DNA of 64,000 bases, taken from Arthrobacter sp. ISL-85 (lineage in GTDB: Bacteria; Actinomycetota; Actinomycetes; Actinomycetales; Micrococcaceae). The translations under genes and the position numbers were made by a program. The DNA is taken from the NCBI RefSeq assembly GCF_018613675.1, contig NZ_JAGGPQ010000016.1, positions 1-64,000 on the forward strand. Direction: 5' to 3'. Positions 26,342 through 33,889 of the stretch are shown here, piece after piece. Below the pieces are notes generated by a model. It searched no databases, was not told the origin of the DNA, and saw only the letters and a program-made list of their open reading frames with translations. The stretch's first letter is position 1; each line of letters opens with the position of its first letter.

Positions 26342-27253
26342 ATGAGTGCCATCACTGGCGTAATGCCGGTAGCGCCCACCATTTTCGCCGACAACGAGGA
26401 ACTGGACCTCGACGGCCAGCGCAGGGTCCTGGATTACCTGGTGGACGGCAAGTCCGACGCCGTCTGCATCCTGGCCAACTACTCGGAACAGTTCTCCCTG
26501 ACTGACGGGGAACGCGAGCAGGTGCTCCGGACCACCATGGAGCACCTGGACGGACGGCTGCCGGTCTGCGTTACCACCAGCCACTTCAGCACACGGATCG
26601 CCCGGGAACGCAGCCTCCGTGCCCAGGAGCTTGGGGCGGAAATGGTCATGCTCATGCCGCCGTTCTTCGGGGCCACCATGAAGGTGGACGACGAGGCCGT
26701 GGTGGAGTACTTCAAGCGCGTGGCTGATGGCCTGGAGATCGACATCATGATCCAGGACGCGCCGATGAGCACCACACCACTGTCTGTCGACCTCCTGGCC
26801 CGCATCGCCAGGGAAGTGCCGCAGGTGAACTACGCCAAGATCGAGATGCCCCAGGCGGCGGACAAGCTGCGCGCACTCGGCGCCGCGGCCGGCCCGTCGC
26901 TGCCCGGACTTTTCGACGGCGAGGAAGCCATCACGCTCATCCCGGACCTGGAAGCGGGGGCCCTGGGCACGATGAGCAGCTGCATGGTGCCGGACCAGCT
27001 GGGCCAGATCGTGCGGGATTTCCACGCAGGGGAACGGGACAAGGCGATCCATGCCTGGGAAGACCTGCTTCCGTTCATCCACTTCGAGAACCGGCAATGC
27101 GGTTTGCGCGCCACTAAAGTCCTGATGAAGGAGGGCAACATCATCGCCAGCGACAGGACGCGCCATCCGGTGGGGGAGCTGAACCCGCACACCCGTGCGC
27201 AGCTGGTGGAGATGGCCAAGCGCAAAGACCCCCTGATCCTCCGCTGGGCGTGA
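26342..27253 (+). CDS. DHDPS-family dehydratase/aldolase (keto-deoxy sugar-acid type)
   Basis: A 303-aa class I aldolase-fold enzyme. GVMPVAPTIF opens the first strand, MLMPPFFGATMK lies mid-barrel, and VNYAKIEMPQ carries the lysine expected to form the Schiff base. The C-terminal segment RQCGLRATKVLMKEGNI resembles the end of L-2-keto-3-deoxyarabinonate dehydratase and relatives rather than true DapA. It likely yields 2-oxoglutarate semialdehyde from a keto-deoxy acid, feeding the dehydrogenase at 20907-22379. It begins behind a GAAGGA ribosome site, 41 bp after the transporter gene. Confidence 0.83.
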   Translation: MSAITGVMPVAPTIFADNEELDLDGQRRVLDYLVDGKSDAVCILANYSEQFSLTDGEREQVLRTTMEHLDGRLPVCVTTSHFSTRIARERSLRAQELGAEMVMLMPPFFGATMKVDDEAVVEYFKRVADGLEIDIMIQDAPMSTTPLSVDLLARIAREVPQVNYAKIEMPQAADKLRALGAAAGPSLPGLFDGEEAITLIPDLEAGALGTMSSCMVPDQLGQIVRDFHAGERDKAIHAWEDLLPFIHFENRQCGLRATKVLMKEGNIIASDRTRHPVGELNPHTRAQLVEMAKRKDPLILRWA

Positions 27254-27287
27254 GGATCAGGGAATGCAGGAGAAAGGAAGGACGGGC

Positions 27288-28253
27288 ATGCCGCGCATAC
27301 TCATCACCGACTACGAATTCGAATCGATCAGCCAAGAGCAGGCCGTGGCAGACGCCAACGGTGTTGAACTGGTACGGGCCAACTGCAGGACCGAGGACGA
27401 CGTCCTGGAGGCTGCGGCCGATGTGGACGGGCTCATCGTCCAGTACGCCCCCATCACCGAACGTGTCCTGAAGAACCTGCCGAGGCTCAAAGCCGTCAGC
27501 CGGTACGGGGTAGGCGTGGACACCGTTGACGTCCAGGCCGCAACAGAATGCGGCGTGGTGGTGTCCAACGTGCCCGATTACGGTGTGGAGGACGTCAGCG
27601 ACCACGCCGTTGCCCTTGCCCTGACGCTGGCCCGGGGCATCCCGGACCTGGACAGGGGAGTCCGGTCCGGGCAAAACCTGCTCGACACGGTCAAACCGCT
27701 CCGCCGCTTCTCCTCGCAGACATTCGGCGTCATCGGACTGGGCCTGATCGGGGCGGCCACGGCAGCCAAGGCCAAGGCGCTGGGCTTCCGCGCCCTGGGC
27801 TACGATCCCCTCCACACCCCGGGGACCACCACCAAGGAGGGCATCGAGGTGGTGACCTTGGAGGAACTGCTGGCCGCGTCCGACGTCGTATCCCTGCACG
27901 TGCCGCTGAACAAGCACACCCACCACTTGATCAACGCGCGCACGCTGGGGCAGTTCAAGGCGGGCGCCACCATCGTCAACACCTGCCGCGGCGGGGTGAT
28001 TGACACCGCGGCCCTTGTTGATGCGCTGAAGAACGGAAAGCTCCAGGCGGCAGGCCTGGACGTCTTTGAGGAAGAGCCCCTTCCCCTGAACAGTGCATTG
28101 CTGGACCTTGACCGGGTGGTGCTGACACCGCATACCGCCTGGTACACGGAGGAATCCAGCGACGAGCTGAAACGGCGCACCGCTGAAAACGTGGTGGACG
28201 CCTGCCTGGGCCGCCGGCCCCGCAACATCGTCAACCCCGAGGTCCTCAACTAG
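27288..28253 (+). CDS. D-2-hydroxyacid dehydrogenase (CtBP/SerA-like)
   Basis: A 321-aa NAD(P)-dependent dehydrogenase. The nucleotide-binding motif is FGVIGLGLIGAATA, followed by NTCRGGVIDTAAL (catalytic Arg), LDVFEEEPLP (Glu) and LTPHTAWYTEES (His), giving the complete catalytic triad. YGVGVDTVDVQAATECGVVV is typical of the C-terminal-binding-protein/phosphoglycerate-dehydrogenase-like group. It lacks the regulatory ACT tail of SerA. GGAAGGAC lies before ATG 27288. It could reduce a 2-keto acid from the sugar-acid route; role not certain. Confidence 0.85.
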   Translation: MPRILITDYEFESISQEQAVADANGVELVRANCRTEDDVLEAAADVDGLIVQYAPITERVLKNLPRLKAVSRYGVGVDTVDVQAATECGVVVSNVPDYGVEDVSDHAVALALTLARGIPDLDRGVRSGQNLLDTVKPLRRFSSQTFGVIGLGLIGAATAAKAKALGFRALGYDPLHTPGTTTKEGIEVVTLEELLAASDVVSLHVPLNKHTHHLINARTLGQFKAGATIVNTCRGGVIDTAALVDALKNGKLQAAGLDVFEEEPLPLNSALLDLDRVVLTPHTAWYTEESSDELKRRTAENVVDACLGRRPRNIVNPEVLN

Positions 28254-28297
28254 CCACCCCGGTGCCCGGCGCAGCAGGGACGGCCAACAGTAAAGGC

Positions 28298-29878
28298 ATG
28301 AACATGAACACACCGATTGAACTGATCGCCAACCCGCGGCTCGCCGCGGACATGGGACTGCTTGTCCTGCATCCCGAGGACAACGTTGGTACGGCCCTGG
28401 GGACGGTCCCCGCCGGCACCCCGGTGTCTTTTGACGGTGGTGACCTGCTGTGCACGGATGAGATTCCCAGCGGACACAAGGTGGCATTGCGGACCATCGA
28501 GGCTGACGAACCGGTCAGGAAGTACGGGCAAATCATCGGCTTCGCGGGGCGCCTGATCCGGCAGGGCGAACATGTGCACGTCCACAACGTGGCGTACCGC
28601 GAGTTCGACCGGGCAGGCGAGGCCGGCACCGCCCTGCGGGCCACCGAGTTCGTGCCCGAGGACCAGCGGGCAACGTTCCAGGGCTACCGGCGGAGTAACG
28701 GCTCCGTCGGTACCCGGAACTACATCGGCATCCTGACGTCGGTGAACTGTTCCGCGACGGCGGCAAAACTCATCGCCTCCCGGATCGAGAACAGCGGTGT
28801 CCTGGACCAGTACCCCAACGTCGACGGGGTAGTGGCACTGACGCATTCCTCCGGCTGCGGCACCGGCGGAGAAGGTAACTATGGCTTCGAGGTGCTGCAG
28901 CGGACCCTCCACGGCTATGCGAACCACCCGAACTTCGCCAGCATCCTGGTGCTGGGCCTTGGCTGTGAAGTAAACCAGGTTGCCGGCCTCACCGCCGGAT
29001 GGTCCTTGAGTCCTGACAAGTCGATCTCCAGCATGACCATCCAGGCCCAGGGCGGCACCAAAGCCACGGTGGCCGAGGGAGTACGGCGCATCGAGGAACT
29101 GCTTCCCGAGATCAACAAGGCACAGAGGACTGCAGTTCCCGCATCGGAACTTGTCCTCGCCATGGAGTGCGGAGGATCGGACGCATTTTCCGGCGTCACA
29201 GCAAATCCGGCGCTGGGCGCAGCCGCTGACCTGCTCATCAGGCACGGCGGCACCGCGGTATTCGGTGAAACCACGGAAATCTACGGCGCCGAACACCTGC
29301 TCACGTCCCGTGCTGAGTCCCAACGTACGGCGGACAAACTCATGGAACGCGTCCGCTGGTGGGAACAGCACGTCGCCCTGGACGGATCGTCGATCAACAA
29401 CAACCCATCCCCCGGGAACAAGGCCGGTGGGCTCACCACCATCCTCGAAAAGTCCCTGGGAGCCGTGGCCAAGGGCGGGACCACAAACCTGGTGGACGTC
29501 GTCGAGTACGCCGAACCCATCACTGCCCACGGCCTCGTCTTCATGGACACCCCGGGATACGACCCCGTCAACGCCACCGGCATGGTTGCCGGCGGTGCCC
29601 AGGTCCTTGCCTTCACCACCGGCCGCGGTTCGGCCTTCGGCTGCAAGCCCACGCCGAGCATCAAACTCGCCACGAACACGCCGCTCTACGACCGCATGCG
29701 GGACGACATCGATGTGAACTGCGGGGCGGTGGCGGACGGCGAGCTGTCCATCGAGGAGATGGGACAGCAGATATTCGATCTCATCCTCAGGGTTGCCTCT
29801 GGTGAAGAAACCAAAAGCGAACAACTGGGGTACGGGGACAACGAATTCGTCCCCTGGCAGCTGTCCACCGTCCTCTAA
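28298..29878 (+). CDS. UxaA/GarD-family sugar-acid dehydratase
   Basis: A 526-aa protein with the full UxaA/GarD arrangement: an N-terminal SAF-like domain (residues 1-100, HPEDNVGTALG...GQIIGFAGRLI) and a large catalytic domain with GYRRSNGSVGTRNYIGIL, THSSGCGTGG and LVLGLGCEVNQ, whose Cys residues can bind iron. MECGGSDAFSGVTANPALG and GGTAVFGETTEIYGAE are conserved in altronate and galactarate dehydratases. It would remove water to form a keto-deoxy acid for the DHDPS-family enzyme. Galactarate is the simplest fit, but altronate-like and pentonate substrates are possible. Confidence 0.87.
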   Translation: MNMNTPIELIANPRLAADMGLLVLHPEDNVGTALGTVPAGTPVSFDGGDLLCTDEIPSGHKVALRTIEADEPVRKYGQIIGFAGRLIRQGEHVHVHNVAYREFDRAGEAGTALRATEFVPEDQRATFQGYRRSNGSVGTRNYIGILTSVNCSATAAKLIASRIENSGVLDQYPNVDGVVALTHSSGCGTGGEGNYGFEVLQRTLHGYANHPNFASILVLGLGCEVNQVAGLTAGWSLSPDKSISSMTIQAQGGTKATVAEGVRRIEELLPEINKAQRTAVPASELVLAMECGGSDAFSGVTANPALGAAADLLIRHGGTAVFGETTEIYGAEHLLTSRAESQRTADKLMERVRWWEQHVALDGSSINNNPSPGNKAGGLTTILEKSLGAVAKGGTTNLVDVVEYAEPITAHGLVFMDTPGYDPVNATGMVAGGAQVLAFTTGRGSAFGCKPTPSIKLATNTPLYDRMRDDIDVNCGAVADGELSIEEMGQQIFDLILRVASGEETKSEQLGYGDNEFVPWQLSTVL

Positions 29879-29889
29879 TTGAGGAACAG

Positions 29890-29924
29890 GTTCGGCACGT
29901 CCCTGCCCAGGAGGCGTGCCGAAC
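29890..29924 (+). terminator. Terminator of the sugar-acid operon
   Basis: GTTCGGCACG pairs perfectly with CGTGCCGAAC across a 15-nt loop, 11 bp after the dehydratase stop. No T-run follows. Confidence 0.6.
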
Positions 29925-30036
29925 GGTCGGCCCTGGAAGCCCGTCTCCCTACGAAAACTGCCCGCCTCTTGTCAGAGGGAACAACCGAAGCGGCGGGTTC
30001 GTTGCATACGGGACTGCAAGGGAAATGAGGATGGTC

Positions 30037-30339
30037 ATGGCTGCTGATTACGACGAACTGCGTACCGACGTCAAGGAGACACAGGAGAGTTCGCTCGAGG
30101 CCCTCAAATCTGCCAATGCCCCGGACGCGCGCAGTGTGGTGCGGGAGCTGGATGCACCCGATGATGCCGAAGGGCTGGGCGTACCTGGAGGCGAAATCGT
30201 GGCCGAGGAACTGACCGTGGAGGTTGTGCCCGCAGCTGCGGATGAGTTCACGTGTTATTCCTGCTTCCTGGTCCGGCACCGTTCCCAGATCGCCAGGGAA
30301 AAGGACGGCCACCTCTATTGCCGCGAATGCGAGGCCTGA
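30037..30339 (+). CDS. DUF4193 family protein
   Basis: A 100-aa acidic protein typical of actinobacterial DUF4193. It opens MAADYDELRTDVKET, has a Glu/Asp-rich middle, and ends with a zinc-ribbon-like pair, FTCYSCFLVRHRSQ and LYCRECEA. I chose ATG 30037 because the family usually begins MATDYD; two in-frame ATGs lie just upstream (30025, 30031). The family is linked in context with transcription-related genes in actinobacteria, but its role is unproven. Confidence 0.85.
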   Translation: MAADYDELRTDVKETQESSLEALKSANAPDARSVVRELDAPDDAEGLGVPGGEIVAEELTVEVVPAAADEFTCYSCFLVRHRSQIAREKDGHLYCRECEA

Positions 30340-30426
30340 CCGCGCCTCGCACTGTCGGAGGCAGCCCACTCGGTACCACTCCAGTTCCCCTGCCGCTGAT
30401 TACCCAGCCCGGCGTCGAGCCTGGGC

Positions 30427-30984
30427 TCAGCTCTCATCCTCCGCGTTCCGCAACCTGTTCCTGATCACGATTCCTGCCACCACCAGGGCGATGACCAGCA
30501 CGGCGGCAATCACCCCCACCACAACCAGCTGCCCCGGAAGCCCGGAATCGGCGGTTGCTGCTGCGGCGGCCGTGGGCGCAGCCTCGGTGTTGGGGCCGCC
30601 CGCGGTGAAGCTGAACGTCCCCTCGATGGGGTGGCCGTCCGAGGACACCACCCGCCAGACCACCGTGTACTTTCCCTCCGGGGCTCCTGGTTTGACCGCC
30701 TGGCTGACCTGGTTGTCCACAATCTCCACCGGACCATCCGCGTGGTCCGCCCCGGCGGCATCCTCCACGCGGACGATCGAGTTGATGGCGATGGGGGTGT
30801 GGTCGAAGGTCAGCTCGATCTTCGCGGGCATCGCGCTGACCGTGGAATCGTTGGCCGGATTGCTGGACTCGAGGGAGTCATGCGCCTGCGCCGCAGCGGC
30901 GGGCACCATCAGGAGCGCCGCTCCGGCCAAGGTGAGCAGGACGCGCACGAGCAAGCCGCGGAGACCATTGTTTTCCGTCTTCAT
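30427..30984 (-). CDS. CopC-domain copper-resistance protein
   Basis: A 185-aa envelope protein. A signal peptide (about 35 residues, ending AAAQAHDS) puts the CopC-defining N-terminal His at the mature start. The CopC beta-barrel has ESSNPANDSTVSAMP, IELTFDHTPIAINS and VVWRVVSSDGHPIEGTFSFT, with the SDGHP histidine a likely copper ligand. A Pro/Ala linker and one C-terminal membrane helix anchor it. It is the last gene of a copper-type cluster with YcnI and a Met/His-containing membrane protein. Confidence 0.9.
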   Translation of the reverse strand: MKTENNGLRGLLVRVLLTLAGAALLMVPAAAAQAHDSLESSNPANDSTVSAMPAKIELTFDHTPIAINSIVRVEDAAGADHADGPVEIVDNQVSQAVKPGAPEGKYTVVWRVVSSDGHPIEGTFSFTAGGPNTEAAPTAAAAATADSGLPGQLVVVGVIAAVLVIALVVAGIVIRNRLRNAEDES

Positions 30985-31055
30985 GGACCGGTCCTTTCAG
31001 GAATCGTCCGCTGCTGCGGCGGGACGCGGGTCCCGCCGCAGCACCGGACGGCATG

Positions 31056-31808
31056 CTACTTGGCCGCAGTGCGCGTGCGCCGGCCGGTGAGGACAAGCCC
31101 CAGCGCGGCTGCTCCGAGGACAAAGCCGGCAGCACCCAGGACGATGCCCCAGACTGATGCGGCGTCGCTGGTGTTCTGCGAAGCGCGCGTCGTTTCCCCT
31201 GCCGGAGCCTGAGCCGCTGCCGCCGCTGCAGCAGACGGCGTGGCGGCGGCAGCACCGTCGTCGGCCGTGGTGACAAAGGAGGGGGCCGGATGCTTGGGCT
31301 CGGGCTGGCCCGCCGCACTGGCTTCGTCCCATTTCACCACGCTGCCGTCGGTGTAGGTCTGGGCAGCCTTCAGGGTGACCGTGGTGCCCTCTGCGGGAAG
31401 CCGGCCCACGGACAACGAGAACGACTGGTACTGGTTCTGGCCCAGCTGGTGCGCTTCGTCGGCGGTCCAGACCACCGAGCTCGGGGCCTTGGTGACCGTG
31501 GTGCCGGATACTGTGACGGGCTTGGGCAGGTCACTGGTGATGACCTGCGCGGTCCAGCCCTCCACGGGCTTGACCGAAACCGAGGTGAACGGCGTATCGG
31601 TGGGCAGAGTGACCTCGAGCTTGCTGGTCTTCGCGGTGGGGGACTCGTTGGGGACGTTGAACGTCAGGTGCGAGTAGCCGTTGGCGCCGGTGTCGTCCGG
31701 GTTGACGGTGACGTGGGCGGACGCGGCCGTGGCACCTGCGGCGACCATTCCCGCGGCCGCAGCAGCGGCGGTCAGGGTCTTCAGGGTACGGCGGAATGAG
31801 GTGTTCAA
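31056..31808 (-). CDS. YcnI-family (DUF1775) copper-associated protein
   Basis: A 250-aa secreted protein. The signal peptide ends ASAHVTV, so the mature protein starts with His, the copper ligand in this family. The domain has NGYSHLTFNVPNESPTAKTS, LPTDTPFTSVSVKPVEGW and VVWTADEAHQLGQNQY; the Trp in VVWTA matches the family's conserved Trp region. An Ala/Ser linker and C-terminal membrane helix follow, then a short basic tail. I chose TTG 31808, with GGAAGG 6 bp upstream. Clustered with CopC, as usual. Confidence 0.88.
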   Translation of the reverse strand: MNTSFRRTLKTLTAAAAAAGMVAAGATAASAHVTVNPDDTGANGYSHLTFNVPNESPTAKTSKLEVTLPTDTPFTSVSVKPVEGWTAQVITSDLPKPVTVSGTTVTKAPSSVVWTADEAHQLGQNQYQSFSLSVGRLPAEGTTVTLKAAQTYTDGSVVKWDEASAAGQPEPKHPAPSFVTTADDGAAAATPSAAAAAAAQAPAGETTRASQNTSDAASVWGIVLGAAGFVLGAAALGLVLTGRRTRTAAK

Positions 31809-31937
31809 AGCAAGCCTTCCAAAGGGGTGCGCCAACTGGACCGCGTGTGCGGGGCGCAGAAAAGGGGGATAACGCGCCCGCCCCAGCGTTGCGTTGCTCT
31901 TCAGTAGGAGGGGACGGCGCGGAAGGTCAGCAGCCGC

Positions 31938-32528
31938 TTAGGCAGCGGCTTGGAAGGCTGGCGGGCCGCGGAGGGCCGGCAGCCGAAGGCTCCGCCACCG
32001 GAAAGGAACGACGACGGCGGCCGGCGCGGGAACATGCGGCCACTCCGGGATGGCGATGGCAGCCAGGATCCGGACCAGCGGGCGCAGCCATGCGGCCAGC
32101 GCCCAGACGGCTGCTTCGCCCCGGGCAAGGACCAGCGCGGTGGCCAGTGTTGCCGCCGCGTGCAAGGCCAGCATCAGGGCGCCCGGCACCGCTACATGCT
32201 CCGGCATCAGGGCCACAGCTCCAGGGGAAGCCAGCAATGAGTCATGGACGTGGGGGCCGGCAGCGGGAGTGAAAGCCGCGGAGACCGAGAACGCGTCGAA
32301 GGCCCAGTGGAGGACGAGCTGGCTGGAACCCAGGAGCCCGATCATCACGGGCGTATTGATTTTGGTTTTCGAGAGCATCATGACCGGCGCCAGCACCAGG
32401 GCCAGGATTCCGGCCGCGATTGCCGGTTGTGGCAGGGAACCACCGGCAAGCACGTGGGCGCTTGAAGCCAGGACGAACATGGCCGCGGTAAAGGCTACGG
32501 CGCGGGGAAAGCGGAACGGAGCACGCAT
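31938..32528 (-). CDS. Multi-pass membrane protein in the copper cluster
   Basis: A 196-aa protein with about five hydrophobic segments. One loop is rich in His and Met (AAGPHVHDSLLASP; ALMPEHVAVPG), and another His lies at LVLHWAFD, a distribution suiting metal handling. It is 129 bp upstream of the YcnI gene on the same strand and probably transcribed with YcnI and CopC. GGAAGG lies before ATG 32528; an upstream ATG at 32546 is less well placed. Family not named; copper import is inference from neighbours. Confidence 0.65.
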   Translation of the reverse strand: MRAPFRFPRAVAFTAAMFVLASSAHVLAGGSLPQPAIAAGILALVLAPVMMLSKTKINTPVMIGLLGSSQLVLHWAFDAFSVSAAFTPAAGPHVHDSLLASPGAVALMPEHVAVPGALMLALHAAATLATALVLARGEAAVWALAAWLRPLVRILAAIAIPEWPHVPAPAAVVVPFRWRSLRLPALRGPPAFQAAA

Positions 32529-32632
32529 ACCACCGCCACCTTCCATCCGCTGTTGCCGGTATCCACTCTACGGAAGGCTGCGGGGCGCCGGGTAATCCTG
32601 TGCCGGTTGCAGGTTTGTTGTTCCTGTCAGGG

Positions 32633-33196
32633 CTATGAGGAAATCCACGGCAAGCGGCGCCGGAGTGTGAAGGTGGGCGGCGCGGGCTGGGGGATTTTGG
32701 AAAGATCCGCGCCCAGGCGCCGCCGGCGGAGTTCAAGGGCGAGCGCTTCCTGGCCCCGGGCCATGGCCCACCGATGGTTCGCGGCGAAGGCGGGCTTGAG
32801 CAGCCAGCTCAGCCGGCGCAGGAGCGGTTTGGACGCGCTGACCTTCCACTCGTAGGTGACCACCGTTTCCGGCCCGTCCTGTTCGAAGGTCCAGCGTCCG
32901 GTGCCGTTCAGGTCCCCCTGTGCGGCGATTGCGAATCCCTGTTCGATGACAGGCTCGGTGACGGTGAGCCGCCATTTGAGTGTGTAGGGGAGCCAGCCCT
33001 TGGTATGCAGGAAGAAACTCTTTCCGGTGCCGTCCGGATTGCCCGGGTCCAGCTGCTCAACAGTGAGATAGACAGCGGGCCACCAGCGGGCCAGGGTTCC
33101 TGCGTCGCCCAGAATGTCCATGACCTCGCGGGGGGTTCCCGCCACGCGCCAGACGGTCAGGAACTCGTAGTCAGTGCTGCTTTTTGAGTCGCCCAT
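32633..33196 (-). CDS. SRPBCC/polyketide-cyclase-like protein
   Basis: A 187-aa protein of the START/SRPBCC fold. FLTVWRVAGTPREVMDILGD then LARWWPAVYLTVEQLDPG is the first helix/strand region, and GRWTFEQDGPETVVTYEWKV precedes the long C-terminal helix. Such proteins bind hydrophobic ligands in a central cavity; no enzyme residue is identifiable. Start ATG 33196 lies behind GTGGAGG. Monocistronic, or the first gene ahead of the copper cluster (about 105 bp gap). Confidence 0.75.
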   Translation of the reverse strand: MGDSKSSTDYEFLTVWRVAGTPREVMDILGDAGTLARWWPAVYLTVEQLDPGNPDGTGKSFFLHTKGWLPYTLKWRLTVTEPVIEQGFAIAAQGDLNGTGRWTFEQDGPETVVTYEWKVSASKPLLRRLSWLLKPAFAANHRWAMARGQEALALELRRRRLGADLSKIPQPAPPTFTLRRRLPWISS

Positions 33197-33281
33197 CGGT
33201 GCCTCCACGTCAGAGGTTAAATAGTGCATCAAGACCGCTCGTCGGACTGGAGGCCTTCCCTTCCCCCCGGGCTTGGAGCCG

Positions 33282-33321
33282 CAGGCAAGCCCCTGGTGCC
33301 CGCAGGGCAGGGGCTTGCCTG
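33282..33321. terminator. Terminator hairpin
   Basis: A perfect 14-bp stem, CAGGCAAGCCCCTG (33282-33295) with CAGGGGCTTGCCTG (33308-33321), and 12-nt loop, just downstream of the minus-strand 68-aa gene. Confidence 0.75.
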
Positions 33322-33336
33322 TGCGGCGTCGGTATC

Positions 33337-33543
33337 TTATTCCGCCAGTTTGGCGACGGACTGGGCCCAGAGGAAGAACTTGTTGGTCCCGAGGTCCTTG
33401 ACGGTCTTGATGTTCAGGGCCTCCTTAAGCTTCTGGGCGTCGCTTTCCGACAGTCCCTTCAGCGCTTCAACCGGTGCCTTAGCCAGTTCGTCGATGCCTT
33501 TGTCGAGGTATTCCTTGTCGAACTTCGCATTGATTCCAGCCAT
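33337..33543 (-). CDS. Small helical protein, unknown (68 aa)
   Basis: A 68-aa soluble protein translated from ATG 33543 behind a near-perfect AGGAGG. It contains FDKEYLDKGIDELAKAPVEA then LKGLSESDAQKLKEALN and IKTVKDLGTNKFFLWAQ. The central part reads like one helix-hairpin-helix-type unit (LSESDAQKLKEAL...TVKDL). It has its own terminator and strong ribosome site, so it is probably well expressed. Function unknown. Confidence 0.7.
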   Translation of the reverse strand: MAGINAKFDKEYLDKGIDELAKAPVEALKGLSESDAQKLKEALNIKTVKDLGTNKFFLWAQSVAKLAE

Positions 33544-33656
33544 ACTGTCCTCCTGGTGCTCGGTTGGTCCTGACTGTGCCGTGGGACACATTCGCTATTG
33601 AACCACGCCGTTCATTAAATGGCCTGGGTATTGATGCCTTATTGACCTGCAGCGTT

Positions 33657-33770
33657 GTTCGGGACGCGCGGGCCGTCTTCGATGCGCAGCCCCATTTTCG
33701 ATTCGCCGATTCCGCTGCGCGCCGGATATGTGCGCCTCGAAATGAAACTGCAAGTCGCGGATGGATTTGA
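33657..33770. repeat. Copy A of a diverged repeat flanking the surface cluster
   Basis: Resembles 38411-38525 in the same orientation: shared blocks include TGTnCGGG, CATTTTCG, then CGC, TCC, CGC and GCCTCGAAA in the same order. The copies bracket the four-gene surface cluster. Similarity is partial (about 60-65 percent by eye). Confidence 0.45.
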
Positions 33771-33833
33771 GTGTCGGTCCTGTTCCTGTGGTGCGGGTAT
33801 CCGGTGGTCTGCGGCCAGACTCTGGTTAGCGAC

Positions 33834-33866
33834 GTCACCCTGCAGCCCGGTGGACTGCAGGGTGAC
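33834..33866. terminator. Perfect 12-bp terminator-like hairpin
   Basis: GTCACCCTGCAG (33834-33845) pairs with CTGCAGGGTGAC (33855-33866) around a 9-nt loop, 24 bp beyond the stop of the large Ig-like surface gene. It lacks a U-tract. Confidence 0.7.
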
Positions 33867-33889
33867 TGCGATTGCAGCGGCTCGAACTG

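Noticed and set aside
28250..29824. Long open frame on the minus strand opposite the UxaA/GarD gene
   Set aside because: It lies wholly antisense to a well-supported enzyme and has low-complexity composition typical of high-GC shadow frames.
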